Both the position numbers and the translations under genes were made by a program. The notes under the pieces are model-generated. The model made no database searches, was not told the origin of the DNA, and saw nothing but the letters and a program-made list of their open reading frames with translations. From Corynebacterium silvaticum (GTDB lineage Bacteria; Actinomycetota; Actinomycetes; Mycobacteriales; Mycobacteriaceae), in the NCBI RefSeq assembly GCF_004382825.2, contig NZ_SDQO02000002.1, positions 744,001 through 808,000 on the forward strand: a stretch of 64,000 nucleotides of DNA. Reading direction: 5' to 3'. Each line of letters opens with the position of its first letter. The stretch's first letter is position 1. Below are positions 16,902 to 26,191 of the stretch, piece by piece.

Positions 16902-17792
16902 TTGAGCACCCCACACGAGGAAAGCTTTTTTGTCCGATTCGCTCGCGATTACGGATGGAGAGCATATGCCATTCCCGTACTCGCCGTAATCACCGTGTGG
17001 GTACTTGTCGACGTTTTCGTAGTGCACCCCAGCGACGAAAAAACATTCGAAAACCCAGTTTCCGAGGCCACCACCCAGACATCGGAAACAGGACAGCCAC
17101 CTCTCAAAGGCCCCAATCCAGCAGATCAAGAGCAGCCTAAGATTGCTGCAGTTGAGTTGCCTCCAGGAGCCGAGTTCACGCAAAAGGGCGAGGGAACGTA
17201 TCGAGTAGTCGGCACCCCAGGCGCGAAAGCTGGGCAAGGAAAAGAAAAAAAGTTCACCTACGTTGTTGAGGTCGAAAACGGCATTAAATCGGAGACCTTT
17301 GGCGGTGACGATGCCTTTGCCACGATGGTTGACGCGACGCTGACCAATCCTAAGAGCTGGGCGCACGATGAAAAATTCGCGTTTGAGCACATAGCGAATA
17401 CCCCGGATGCCCATCCGGATCTCAGAATCCAGCTCTCGTCGGTGGACACCACTCATGGGCTGTGTGGACACAATATTGCTATGGAAACCAGCTGTTTTTA
17501 TTCCGACGGCAACCGTGTAGTGATTAATGAGTCTCGGTGGATCCGGGGTGCAACTCCTTTCCAGGGAGACCTAGGCGCATACCGGCAGTACCTCATCAAC
17601 CATGAGGTGGGTCATGGCATCGGGTACGCCTCGCATGAACCATGCGGGGGAAACGGCCAACTGGCCCCCATTATGATGCAGCAGACATTAAGCCTGTCCA
17701 ACACAGAACTATCCAAGATAGACGCTACGGAAGTGTACAAAGACGACGGCGCAGTGTGTGCCGCAAACCCTTGGCCTTACCCCTTTGGTTAA
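16902..17792 (+). CDS. DUF3152 membrane-anchored metzincin-like protein
   Basis: 296-residue protein with an N-terminal membrane anchor (YAIPVLAVITVWVLVDVFVV, residues 22-41), a proline/glutamine-rich linker and an extracytoplasmic DUF3152 domain. The domain holds HEVGHGIGYASHEPC, which resembles the zinc-binding HExxHxxG...H of metzincin proteases, and conserved cysteines (GLCGH, TSCF, EPCGG, AVCA). Start TTG 16902 sits three bases after the DUF3107 stop, with GGAG inside the end of that gene; the two are co-transcribed. Proteolytic activity is inferred from the motif only. Confidence 0.85.
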   Translation: MSTPHEESFFVRFARDYGWRAYAIPVLAVITVWVLVDVFVVHPSDEKTFENPVSEATTQTSETGQPPLKGPNPADQEQPKIAAVELPPGAEFTQKGEGTYRVVGTPGAKAGQGKEKKFTYVVEVENGIKSETFGGDDAFATMVDATLTNPKSWAHDEKFAFEHIANTPDAHPDLRIQLSSVDTTHGLCGHNIAMETSCFYSDGNRVVINESRWIRGATPFQGDLGAYRQYLINHEVGHGIGYASHEPCGGNGQLAPIMMQQTLSLSNTELSKIDATEVYKDDGAVCAANPWPYPFG

Positions 17793-17846
17793 GAGTTATT
17801 CCCTATAACGCCCTCGTCGGCCCGGCATTCTATTAGGCTACAACTC

Positions 17847-18686
17847 ATGGATTTCACGGCTCTTCCCCCTCACGTCCGCAATGTGTTTCACGCGCCGGAT
17901 GAACCCGCTCGCGCCATAGGCGCAGCGTGGGATTACGGTTGGAAAGTCGGATCAGTGGTTTTTTCACAGGTCGCACACCCCGTGCGCGCGGCCTGGTCCT
18001 CTCGGATTAGAGAAAAACTGCAGCCAGAGGGCGTGCGGATTGTTCGCCCGATCAAATCTACCGACGGTAGATTCATCAACGCAGGATGGCGGGCATCGAG
18101 TTTTGCGCCGGGGATACTGACCCGACGTGTCGACGAAACCGTGGCAGCCGCATTACGCCTAGACCTGGCACTGAGCACCGTGGATGTGCCTGCTTCCTTC
18201 AAAGACGTGGATGCCACAGACATTTTTTCCATTGCAGACCATATAGCGTGGCATGCCTCTCCGACGTCGGCGATTGATCTGAAAGATTCAATCCCGCGCC
18301 ACCTAACGGCCATCAACATCATGCCCAAAGTCGAACTGTTGTTACGCGACATAGACGCTCCGAACCAGGTTGTTCATGCTGACATGTTTGCCACGACGCT
18401 GTACGCCGGCGTGCAGGCACCCACCGTGACAGACGTGATGGGGGTAGCTCGTCCCTATGGTTATACGGCTGCACTCAGCATTATCGACGCCCTCAGCGTC
18501 GGCGCAGTAGACGAGGGCATTATTGGACGCTTTTCCCATGTTCCCCACCTTGACCAGCTACTCTTACGCGCGTTGGCGTATCGCACAGCAGTACATGCGC
18601 TTCATCCAGATGCCACATCGAATACAGGAACGAACTTAGAGTGGGTAGCCAAGGCCGTGATGTCAAGGGTATCTGTCACACTATGA
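17847..18686 (+). CDS. TIGR02569-family actinobacterial protein
   Basis: 279-residue soluble protein found in actinobacteria directly upstream of the AdnAB genes (Rv3205c region). Recognisable segments are LPPHVRNVFHAPDEPARAIGAAWDYGWKVG-type N-terminus, RFINAGWRASSF, VVHADMFATTLYAG and PYGYTAALSIIDAL. The HADMFATTLY segment and overall form resemble aminoglycoside phosphotransferase-like folds, but no complete kinase motif is visible. Function unknown. Only three bases separate its stop from adnA, so it is likely in the same transcript. Confidence 0.82.
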   Translation: MDFTALPPHVRNVFHAPDEPARAIGAAWDYGWKVGSVVFSQVAHPVRAAWSSRIREKLQPEGVRIVRPIKSTDGRFINAGWRASSFAPGILTRRVDETVAAALRLDLALSTVDVPASFKDVDATDIFSIADHIAWHASPTSAIDLKDSIPRHLTAINIMPKVELLLRDIDAPNQVVHADMFATTLYAGVQAPTVTDVMGVARPYGYTAALSIIDALSVGAVDEGIIGRFSHVPHLDQLLLRALAYRTAVHALHPDATSNTGTNLEWVAKAVMSRVSVTL

Positions 18687-18689
18687 GGC

Positions 18690-21600
18690 ATGAACCTCTC
18701 AGCGACCTCGGAAACACCTTTGGCACCGGAAGCGGCGGCTACCTCGGGTTATCCGAATTCTCAACGAGCAGCTTTTAGGCAGCCACCTGCGCCGCAGGTA
18801 CGCATCGTTTCTGCGCAGCATCATGTAGAGACACACGACTGGGACAATGATCTCTTTAAGAACCAAACCGGTATATGGCGCTTACTAGGTCCTGCCGGTT
18901 CGGGCGTGTCTACGCTGATCATGGATACTGTCGCAGAGCGTCTGCGCCGCGGAGTAGATCCCTCAAGCATTCTTGTCATTGCAGCATCAAAGGAAAGCGC
19001 TACTCGGTTGCGCGCCGGGATTGCCGCGCGTCTTTCGGGAGAGTCCTATACAGCGGCTACCACGATGGTGCGCTCTGTGCACTCGCTTGCTTTTGCCTTG
19101 CTCCGAAGCCTAAGTGGAGAAGAACTGAGGCTTATTACAGGTGCCGAGCAAGACGCGGTGATTCGGGAGCTATTACAAGGACACAGCGAGGACCCAGAAG
19201 CAGCCCACATCTGGCCACAAGAGACGCGTGATGCGCTAGGCCTTGTTGGCTTTGCTCGTGGTCTCCGAGATTTTCTCTTACGCGCAGTCGAACGAGGACT
19301 GAGCCCAGAAGACCTGGAAAGACTAGGGAAGACATATCGTCGGCCGATGTGGAGCGCCGCCGGGTCTTTCCTGCGGGAATATGAACAAACGATGGCCCTT
19401 GGCGGAGCGAAGAGTCTGAGTGCTTCTGAACTCGTGAGCACTGTGCTTGAGTATCAGATCCCGGATCAAGGGTGGAAGACAATCATCGTTGATGATGCCC
19501 AGCACCTTGACCCTAAATCCGCGCAACTTATGAGCGAGCTGTTACGCTACGCAGAATTTGGCATCATCGGTGGAGACCCAGAGCAATCGGTGTTTCATTT
19601 TCGTGGTGCAACCCCAGAGTTTCTGACTACGTATCCTGCAGATCATCAGCTGGTCTTGGAAACGACGCGGCGGCTACCTGAGACTACGGCGCGGATTGTT
19701 GAAAACCAAGGGCAACACTTTGAATACATTGCAGACACAATCCGTAGGGCTCATCTGATTGATGAGGTTCCGTGGGATGAGATTGCAGTGATCGTGCGTT
19801 CTACGGGGCTGGTCGCGCCTGTTCGGCGGGCGCTTCTGGCCGCAGGGGTTCCCGTGCAGGTTGATCCAACGGACATCATCTTGAGCGAGCAGCGCATTGT
19901 TTCCTCAATGATTCTTGCCGTGAGAGCGATATACGGGGAGCTCAACAACCGTGACATGGAAGACCTCCTTCTAGGACCCATTGGTGGCGCAGACTCTGTG
20001 ACTCTGCGTCGGCTTTATCGTGGACTGCGTAAAGTCGAGATGAGACGCGGCGGTAGCCGGCGTGCCATAGAACTGTTAAAAATCCTCATAAGCCCCCGCC
20101 CTTCAGAAGAACAGGCTGCCCTAGCCGGGGAAGCTGAGGCGGTTCTTTCTGAAAGAGAACTGCAGATTCTGGAAAGAATCAGAAACGTGCTGTCGCGGGG
20201 TGCTCAACCCGGTAGCGTCGAAGAAATCCTGTGGGCGATCTGGCATGAGACCGGTTTGGCCAATCACCTTCAAGCAGTAAGTCTAAGAGGCGGTGCCGCA
20301 GGCTCGCAGGCGGATCGTGATCTTGATGCTGCGATGGCACTTTTTGACGCTGCGGGTGACTGGGTGGAACGACGCCCCACGGCAGGCATCGTGTCCTTTA
20401 TGCGCCACATAGCGGAACAAGAGTTGCCCACAGGTGTGCGCGACCGCCGGCAAGTCCGCACACAGGCGGTACAGCTTCTTACAGCTCATGCGGCGCTCGG
20501 GCAGCAATGGCATACGGTGATAGTCGCGGGAGTGCAAGAGGGGAGTTGGCCTTCTCTTGGTGAAACCGGGACGCTCTTTGGTCAGGAAGAGCTGACGGAT
20601 CTCGTTGATTCAGGCATCGACCCTAATACCATCGTCATGCGTTCTAAAGAGCGTCTGGACGAGGAACGCCGCCTCTTTCACGTGGCTAAGAGTCGGGCCA
20701 CGCAGCGTCTTTATATCACCGCTGTAGAAGCACCTGAAGCTAACGACGTAGCCGAGCCATCGCGTTTTATGAACGAGCTTGATCCTTCTTGCTTCCAGCA
20801 ACACGTGCAGGAGAGTGAAGCGTCGTACGCTGATCTTTCTGTACCTTTGGCACCTGAAGACACAGGCTTGGAAGACTATATTCGGCTCTTGAGCGTTCCG
20901 GCAATGGTGGCGGAGTTGCGTCGAGAAGTCCGCAACAGTGACTCGCCGCAGCGGCGTCGAGACCAAGCTGCTCGTCAGCTAGCACGGCTGGCAGCGGCAG
21001 GAGTTCCGGGGGCCCATCCTGAAGAATGGTGGGGTGAAGGAGGCCCCTCTACGGAGCAACCATTAGACCAACGGTCTATTTCTCCTTCCCTGATAGAGAA
21101 GGGCCTGGCGTGCCCTTTGCGTGCCCGACTCGATGCTGTTGTCGAGGAAGAAGAGACGCCATTCCAGATGCTCAAAGGTTCTTTGGCGCATGCATACGCG
21201 GAAGCACTAGCCCGGGGAGTGGACTCGGAGACAGCGAAGAAACTCACCACTGAGGCCTTCCTCCAGCTGCTTAATGCCCCTGCGTGGCGGCAAGAATCGG
21301 AAGAGACCGCGTGGACACACATAATTGAGCGGCTAGAAAAATGGATAACGGAATCTGCAGCCAAGTATGAGCTGGTGGGGGTGGAAACCTTAGTGAATAC
21401 GCGGATTGCAGAAGGCATCACTATCAGAGGCCGCATAGACAGATTAGAGCGTACGAGCGACGGCGCTTATCGAATCATCGACTATAAGACGGGATCCAAC
21501 GTCCCAAGCGCAAAGGACGTCTCAAATCACAAGCAATTGACGGCATACCAGCTCGCATTGAGCAACGGAAAGCTTAGCGATAATGGCGATGTGATCAGCG

Positions 21601-21854
21601 GAAGCGGTGAAGAATCGCTGAAAGTCGATCAAGCGGTACTGGTGTACCCAGGCTCGAAAACAAAGACGATCAGCACCCGCGAGCAGGCGACAAAAACCGC
21701 AGAGGAACTGCAGGAATTTGCAGACTTGTTGCCGCCGCTGGTCCAGAGCCTGACTGGCCCCAGCCTTGTAGCAATTGTTAACGATGGGTGCTCACAGTGC
21801 TCGATAAAAAATATATGCCCAGCGCAGCCCGAAGGAAGGATGACCCCGGCATGA
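18690..21854 (+). CDS. adnA: AdnA subunit of the AdnAB helicase-nuclease
   Basis: AdnAB resects double-strand breaks in actinobacteria. This 1054-residue subunit has an N-terminal UvrD-like motor and a C-terminal RecB-like nuclease. Its motor looks dead: Walker A reads GPAGSGVSTL with Val73 in place of the essential Lys, and motif II is VDDAQ rather than DE-Q. The nuclease keeps GRIDRLE...IIDYKTG, with metal-binding Asp and Lys, and iron-sulfur cysteines in GLACPLR and CSQCSIKNIC, the AddB/AdnA pattern. Family work on mycobacteria assigns the driving motor to AdnB. ATGA overlap with adnB ensures coupled synthesis. Motor loss is seen directly; its consequence is inferred. Confidence 0.9.
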   Translation: MNLSATSETPLAPEAAATSGYPNSQRAAFRQPPAPQVRIVSAQHHVETHDWDNDLFKNQTGIWRLLGPAGSGVSTLIMDTVAERLRRGVDPSSILVIAASKESATRLRAGIAARLSGESYTAATTMVRSVHSLAFALLRSLSGEELRLITGAEQDAVIRELLQGHSEDPEAAHIWPQETRDALGLVGFARGLRDFLLRAVERGLSPEDLERLGKTYRRPMWSAAGSFLREYEQTMALGGAKSLSASELVSTVLEYQIPDQGWKTIIVDDAQHLDPKSAQLMSELLRYAEFGIIGGDPEQSVFHFRGATPEFLTTYPADHQLVLETTRRLPETTARIVENQGQHFEYIADTIRRAHLIDEVPWDEIAVIVRSTGLVAPVRRALLAAGVPVQVDPTDIILSEQRIVSSMILAVRAIYGELNNRDMEDLLLGPIGGADSVTLRRLYRGLRKVEMRRGGSRRAIELLKILISPRPSEEQAALAGEAEAVLSERELQILERIRNVLSRGAQPGSVEEILWAIWHETGLANHLQAVSLRGGAAGSQADRDLDAAMALFDAAGDWVERRPTAGIVSFMRHIAEQELPTGVRDRRQVRTQAVQLLTAHAALGQQWHTVIVAGVQEGSWPSLGETGTLFGQEELTDLVDSGIDPNTIVMRSKERLDEERRLFHVAKSRATQRLYITAVEAPEANDVAEPSRFMNELDPSCFQQHVQESEASYADLSVPLAPEDTGLEDYIRLLSVPAMVAELRREVRNSDSPQRRRDQAARQLARLAAAGVPGAHPEEWWGEGGPSTEQPLDQRSISPSLIEKGLACPLRARLDAVVEEEETPFQMLKGSLAHAYAEALARGVDSETAKKLTTEAFLQLLNAPAWRQESEETAWTHIIERLEKWITESAAKYELVGVETLVNTRIAEGITIRGRIDRLERTSDGAYRIIDYKTGSNVPSAKDVSNHKQLTAYQLALSNGKLSDNGDVISGSGEESLKVDQAVLVYPGSKTKTISTREQATKTAEELQEFADLLPPLVQSLTGPSLVAIVNDGCSQCSIKNICPAQPEGRMTPA

Positions 21855-24800
21855 TAGATCCGATTGAACTATCGCGGTTACTCAAGCAGAAATTCCCTCC
21901 TACGCCTCAGCAAGCGGCAGTCATCGGTGCTGAACTCGGACCTATGTTGGTGGTAGCTGGTGCGGGTGCTGGTAAGACGGAAACCATGGCTGCTCGCGTG
22001 GTATGGCTGGTGGCCAATAACATGGTGGACCCCGATCGCATTCTGGGGCTGACCTTTACCAGGAAAGCTGCCCAGCAACTCTCTCAACGTATCCGAGGCA
22101 GGCTTGAACAACTTGCAGGTATGGATGCGCTGAAAGACATTGATCCAAGCGGGGAGCTGTCTCATAAGTTAGAGGCTATCGCCCCAACGGTCTCCACATA
22201 CGATTCCTATGCCGGCAGTTTGATCAGCGAATATGGTTTGCTCTTGCCCGTGGAGCCCTCCTCACGGTTAATCACAGAGACTGAGCTTTTCCAGATCGCC
22301 TATGACATCGTTATCAACTATTCAGGAGCCCTAGACGCGCAGACCCAACCGGTGAGCGCGACGGAAAAGCTCTTGTCCTTGGTGTCTGACATGGACAACC
22401 ATATCGTTTCGCCGCAGGACATTGTGGAAGAGACGGACGCATTTTTATCGGTGCTGGATGACGTGGAGGCGGCGTCGAAACGCGGGTTGAACCAGACCCT
22501 TGTCGGATGGAAACAACGGCAGATAATCCGCAAGCAAATGTTGCCCATGGTTGCGATGCTCAAGCAACACCTAGCCCAGAATAATCTCATGACCTTCGGG
22601 GAGCAGATGTCGCTTGCGGCTAGGCTCGCTGAGGAAAACCCGCAGGTGGGAGCTTCCCAACGAGATCGGTATTCCGTGGTGATGCTGGATGAATACCAGG
22701 ACACCGGACACGCACAGCGGGTATTGTTGCGCAGTCTCTTCAGCGGCGCTGCAGTCACCGCAGTGGGTGACCCGATGCAGTCGATCTACGGGTGGCGTGG
22801 AGCTACTTCTGCCAATCTTGAGCGCTTCAGGGAGGACTTTGCTTTAGGCGATGACCTCGCTCAAAAGCGCGAGCTAACAGTGAGCTTCCGTAATCCTCCC
22901 GAGGTTCTTCAGTTGGCCAATGAGGTATCCAGGGAAGTCCTTGGTGCCCCGGATAATCCTCGTCGAACGGTACAGCCGCTCTCTTCCCGTGAAGGGGCTC
23001 CGCACGGGGAGGTGACCCTGGGATTTTTCCCTAGTGCGGAAAGAGAGCGAGAATTTATAGCCGACGAGTTGGCGGAGGCTTATAAGAACCGGGGCGAGAA
23101 CTTTACCGCCGCTGTATTGGTCCGAAAAAAACGGCACTCTGCCCCCATAGCGTTAGAGCTGCAATCGCGGGGTGTTCCCGTGGAAATTGTTGGTTTAGCT
23201 GGGCTTATCGACGTCCCCGAGGTGGCCGACATGATCGCAGTTGCGGCGATGCTCATCCGGCCCCAAGACACACAATCTGCGCTGCGCATTTTAGCCGGTC
23301 CGCACGTGGGTCTGGGAGCAGCAGATATTCTGGCTCTGGCTAATCGTGCGGCTAACCTCGCGGGACGCGGAAAAGACGATAGAGAAGAGAAAAAGACTGA
23401 TCCACTTGAGCGTCTGGAACAGATAATCGCCGAAACCCTTCCTAAGGCACCGGAAGCAGTTGTGGGACTGGCAGAGGCCGTCGCTGACCTTGACGCGCCT
23501 CGGGAAGAAGGCGGCTCAACTCGTTATAGCGATGAGGGACTGCGGAGGCTGCGCTTGCTGGCATCCGAGCTGAGGTATCTGCGTACCCACAGTTTGGGGC
23601 ATTCGTTGCCGGATCTTTTTGCAGACATCGAGCGAGTATTCGGAATTCGCACCGAGGTGCTACAACGAGAAGATCCATATGCCGACGGGGCCCCTGGGAC
23701 TGCGCATCTTGATCGCTTTGCTGAGGTTGTCTCGGATTTTGCTCGGGTTCCCCATGCCACGCTGAGCCAGTTTTTGGATTACCTTGAGCTCAGTAGAAGC
23801 CATGAGGATGGCTTAGAACCAGGAGAGGTGCAGGTTCGTTCTGACCGTGTTCAGATTCTTACTGTGCATAAAGCGAAAGGCCTGGAGTGGCAGATCGTGA
23901 GCGTTGCGCATGCAGACTCCAGCACCTATAAGACAAGAACGTCGACGTGGCTGAGTAACGAGTCCGCCGTGCCATCGGCGCTTCGCGGGGATGCACGAGA
24001 AGACGACTCTTTGGTGGGAGCTCCCGTTTGGTATATCGATTCCCCAGAATCCCCAGCTGACCTGAAAAAGCAGGGAGACGCCCACATAGCAGAATTTCGA
24101 GCTATGGAGGAGGAAGAGAATGCGCGCTTATTCTACGTGGCTTTGACCCGCGCGGAGCAGCGCGTTCTGGTTACTGCGTCGACTGATACCACCAAAGCTT
24201 CACCTCCGGGGCCTTACACACATCTTGATATGTTGCGCACTAAAGTGCCGGACTCCGTTGTGGAGTGGTTTGACGGTGATACCGATGATGCCCTCGAGCC
24301 GCCTCTTCCAGAAACCGGGGTTTTCCCGCAAGAGCTGCGGCCCGAGGGTGCAGATGCGGTTAAGAAAGCCATGGTGGAGCTTCCTGAGTTGATAAAAGAC
24401 GGCGATCTTTTTGAGCGATGGGAACAAGAGGTCACCGCGCTTATCGAGGAACATCAGCAGCTGAGCACTCCGATTGTGCCTGTGGAATTAGGGCTTGAGC
24501 TTACGGCCTCAGACATTGTGAATCTTTCGCAGGATCCCCAAGCTTTTGCTAGACGACGCCGGCGGCCAGTTCCTTTCAAACCCAATAGCTATGCCAAGCG
24601 TGGAACCGCTTTCCACCAGTGGCTTGAAGACCGTTTTGGTTCCACGGCTCTGTTGGATGCCGATGAACTTCCTGGTATCGATGATGCCCTGGATGGAACA
24701 GAATTGGAGACCCTGAAAAACCGATTTTTGGACAGCGAGTGGGCGGACCGAACTCCTGAATATGTGGAGCATCCGTTTGAAGTGTCTATCGGTGAGCACA

Positions 24801-25075
24801 TAGTCCGAGGTCGGATGGATGCTGTGTTTAAGAACACGGATGGACAATGGATTGTTGTTGACTGGAAGACAGGACAGCCTCCGACAGAAGCCGCGGAGCG
24901 TCGTTCTGTATCGCTGCAGCTGGCAGTGTATCGATTAGCGTGGGCTCGATTGCAGGGCGTTGATCCGTCAGAGGTACAAGCGCTGTTCCATTATGTGGGG
25001 CGCAATTTTAGCTATCAACCCAGTGAGCTTCCGGATGAGGCGTCGTTAGCTCACATGCTTACGTTGAACATGTAA
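21851..25075 (+). CDS. adnB: AdnB subunit of the AdnAB helicase-nuclease (active motor)
   Basis: 1074-residue UvrD-like helicase with a C-terminal RecB-type nuclease. The motor is intact: PTPQQAAVIG (Q motif), VAGAGAGKTETM (Walker A), LTFTRKAA, MLDEYQDTG (motif II), GDPMQSIYGWRGA (III), LTVHKAKGLEW and VALTRAEQRV (V-VI). The nuclease has RGRMDAVF...VVDWKTGQ and QLAVYRLAW. Start ATG 21851 overlaps the adnA stop (ATGA) and begins MIDPIELSRLLKQ; an in-frame upstream start at 21788 would sit inside adnA and is less likely. Partner of AdnA in presynaptic end resection. Confidence 0.92.
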   Translation: MIDPIELSRLLKQKFPPTPQQAAVIGAELGPMLVVAGAGAGKTETMAARVVWLVANNMVDPDRILGLTFTRKAAQQLSQRIRGRLEQLAGMDALKDIDPSGELSHKLEAIAPTVSTYDSYAGSLISEYGLLLPVEPSSRLITETELFQIAYDIVINYSGALDAQTQPVSATEKLLSLVSDMDNHIVSPQDIVEETDAFLSVLDDVEAASKRGLNQTLVGWKQRQIIRKQMLPMVAMLKQHLAQNNLMTFGEQMSLAARLAEENPQVGASQRDRYSVVMLDEYQDTGHAQRVLLRSLFSGAAVTAVGDPMQSIYGWRGATSANLERFREDFALGDDLAQKRELTVSFRNPPEVLQLANEVSREVLGAPDNPRRTVQPLSSREGAPHGEVTLGFFPSAEREREFIADELAEAYKNRGENFTAAVLVRKKRHSAPIALELQSRGVPVEIVGLAGLIDVPEVADMIAVAAMLIRPQDTQSALRILAGPHVGLGAADILALANRAANLAGRGKDDREEKKTDPLERLEQIIAETLPKAPEAVVGLAEAVADLDAPREEGGSTRYSDEGLRRLRLLASELRYLRTHSLGHSLPDLFADIERVFGIRTEVLQREDPYADGAPGTAHLDRFAEVVSDFARVPHATLSQFLDYLELSRSHEDGLEPGEVQVRSDRVQILTVHKAKGLEWQIVSVAHADSSTYKTRTSTWLSNESAVPSALRGDAREDDSLVGAPVWYIDSPESPADLKKQGDAHIAEFRAMEEEENARLFYVALTRAEQRVLVTASTDTTKASPPGPYTHLDMLRTKVPDSVVEWFDGDTDDALEPPLPETGVFPQELRPEGADAVKKAMVELPELIKDGDLFERWEQEVTALIEEHQQLSTPIVPVELGLELTASDIVNLSQDPQAFARRRRRPVPFKPNSYAKRGTAFHQWLEDRFGSTALLDADELPGIDDALDGTELETLKNRFLDSEWADRTPEYVEHPFEVSIGEHIVRGRMDAVFKNTDGQWIVVDWKTGQPPTEAAERRSVSLQLAVYRLAWARLQGVDPSEVQALFHYVGRNFSYQPSELPDEASLAHMLTLNM

Positions 25076-25111
25076 TCTTGATGAGCACTTTGAGAAGAAC
25101 CTAGGAGCATA

Positions 25112-26191
25112 ATGCCGTTGACCAACCGCGATGCGGGTCGATACCTCGGGGATGAGGAACTCACCGAGTTGCCAGAGCATACCCTGCTCAACGTTATTCG
25201 TATCCCCGGAAACCCGTTGATCAGCCCAGTGCGGTTGATTGCTCGGCGTTTTGGCTATGCGTTGGTGCTGATTCTCCTTGTGGCCTTGATTGTTTACTTT
25301 GACAAAGGCGGCTACAGCGAGCATCTGACTTTCATTGACGCTCTTTATTATTCGGCGGTTTCCTTGTCCACCACCGGTTATGGCGACATCACGCCGGTGA
25401 CTCAGGGGGCTCGTCTTCTCAACATCATCATTATCACTCCGCTTCGGTTGACATTCGTTATCCTCTTGGTCGGCACGACGTTGTCGGTGCTCACAGAGGA
25501 ATCGCGCCGAGCATGGAAAATCCAGCGCTGGAGGAAACGCATGCGAAACCACACCGTGGTCATTGGATATGGAACTAAAGGACGTTCGGCAGTTTCTGCA
25601 CTGCTGGCGGACGGTGTGTCTCCTAAAGAGATCGTTGTGGTGGATACCGATCCGGTAGCGCTGGAGACTGCGAATACCGCGGGGCTTGTGACGGTTAATG
25701 GTTCTGCCACTAAATCAGAGGTGCTCAAACTTGCCGGTGTGCCCAAGGCGAAGGCCGTCGTGGTAGCACCCAATATCGACGATACCGCGGTGCTCGTGAC
25801 GCTTTCTGTGCGAGAGCTGGCACCAAGCGCATGGGTTGTGGCTAGTGTGCGGGAATCCGAGAATCAGCACCTCTTAGAGCAATCCGGCGCAGACTCAGTG
25901 GTGATTTCTTCTGAGACCGCAGGCCGCATGCTTGGTTTGGCCACGGTGACGCCTTCGGTGGTGGAGATGATGGAAGATCTGTTGTCCCCAGATGAGGGTT
26001 TTTCCGTTGCGGAACGCCCGGTGGGAGAAGATGAGGTGGGCGCTAATCCTCGGCACTTGGCAGATATTGTCCTTGGCGTTGTGCGCTCTGGTGAGCTCTA
26101 TCGGATCGATTCTCCAGAGGCGGAGACCGTGGAACCTGGCGATCGTCTGCTCTATATCCGACGAGTTTTTAGTGAGGATGTTTCAGATTAA
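25112..26191 (+). CDS. Two-TM potassium channel with RCK (TrkA-N) domain
   Basis: 359-residue K+ channel subunit. Two membrane helices (around 45-65 and 108-128) flank a pore loop with the selectivity filter TTGYGD. The cytosolic RCK domain begins HTVVIGYGTKGRSAV, a Rossmann GxGxxG-type fold, continuing to VVVDTDP and NGSATKSEVLKLAGV, followed by a TrkA-C-like end. AGGAG lies five bases before ATG 25112. The Rv3200c equivalent lies in the same place, between adnB and nudC. Role in K+ uptake or release and membrane potential is inferred from family. Confidence 0.9.
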   Translation: MPLTNRDAGRYLGDEELTELPEHTLLNVIRIPGNPLISPVRLIARRFGYALVLILLVALIVYFDKGGYSEHLTFIDALYYSAVSLSTTGYGDITPVTQGARLLNIIIITPLRLTFVILLVGTTLSVLTEESRRAWKIQRWRKRMRNHTVVIGYGTKGRSAVSALLADGVSPKEIVVVDTDPVALETANTAGLVTVNGSATKSEVLKLAGVPKAKAVVVAPNIDDTAVLVTLSVRELAPSAWVVASVRESENQHLLEQSGADSVVISSETAGRMLGLATVTPSVVEMMEDLLSPDEGFSVAERPVGEDEVGANPRHLADIVLGVVRSGELYRIDSPEAETVEPGDRLLYIRRVFSEDVSD

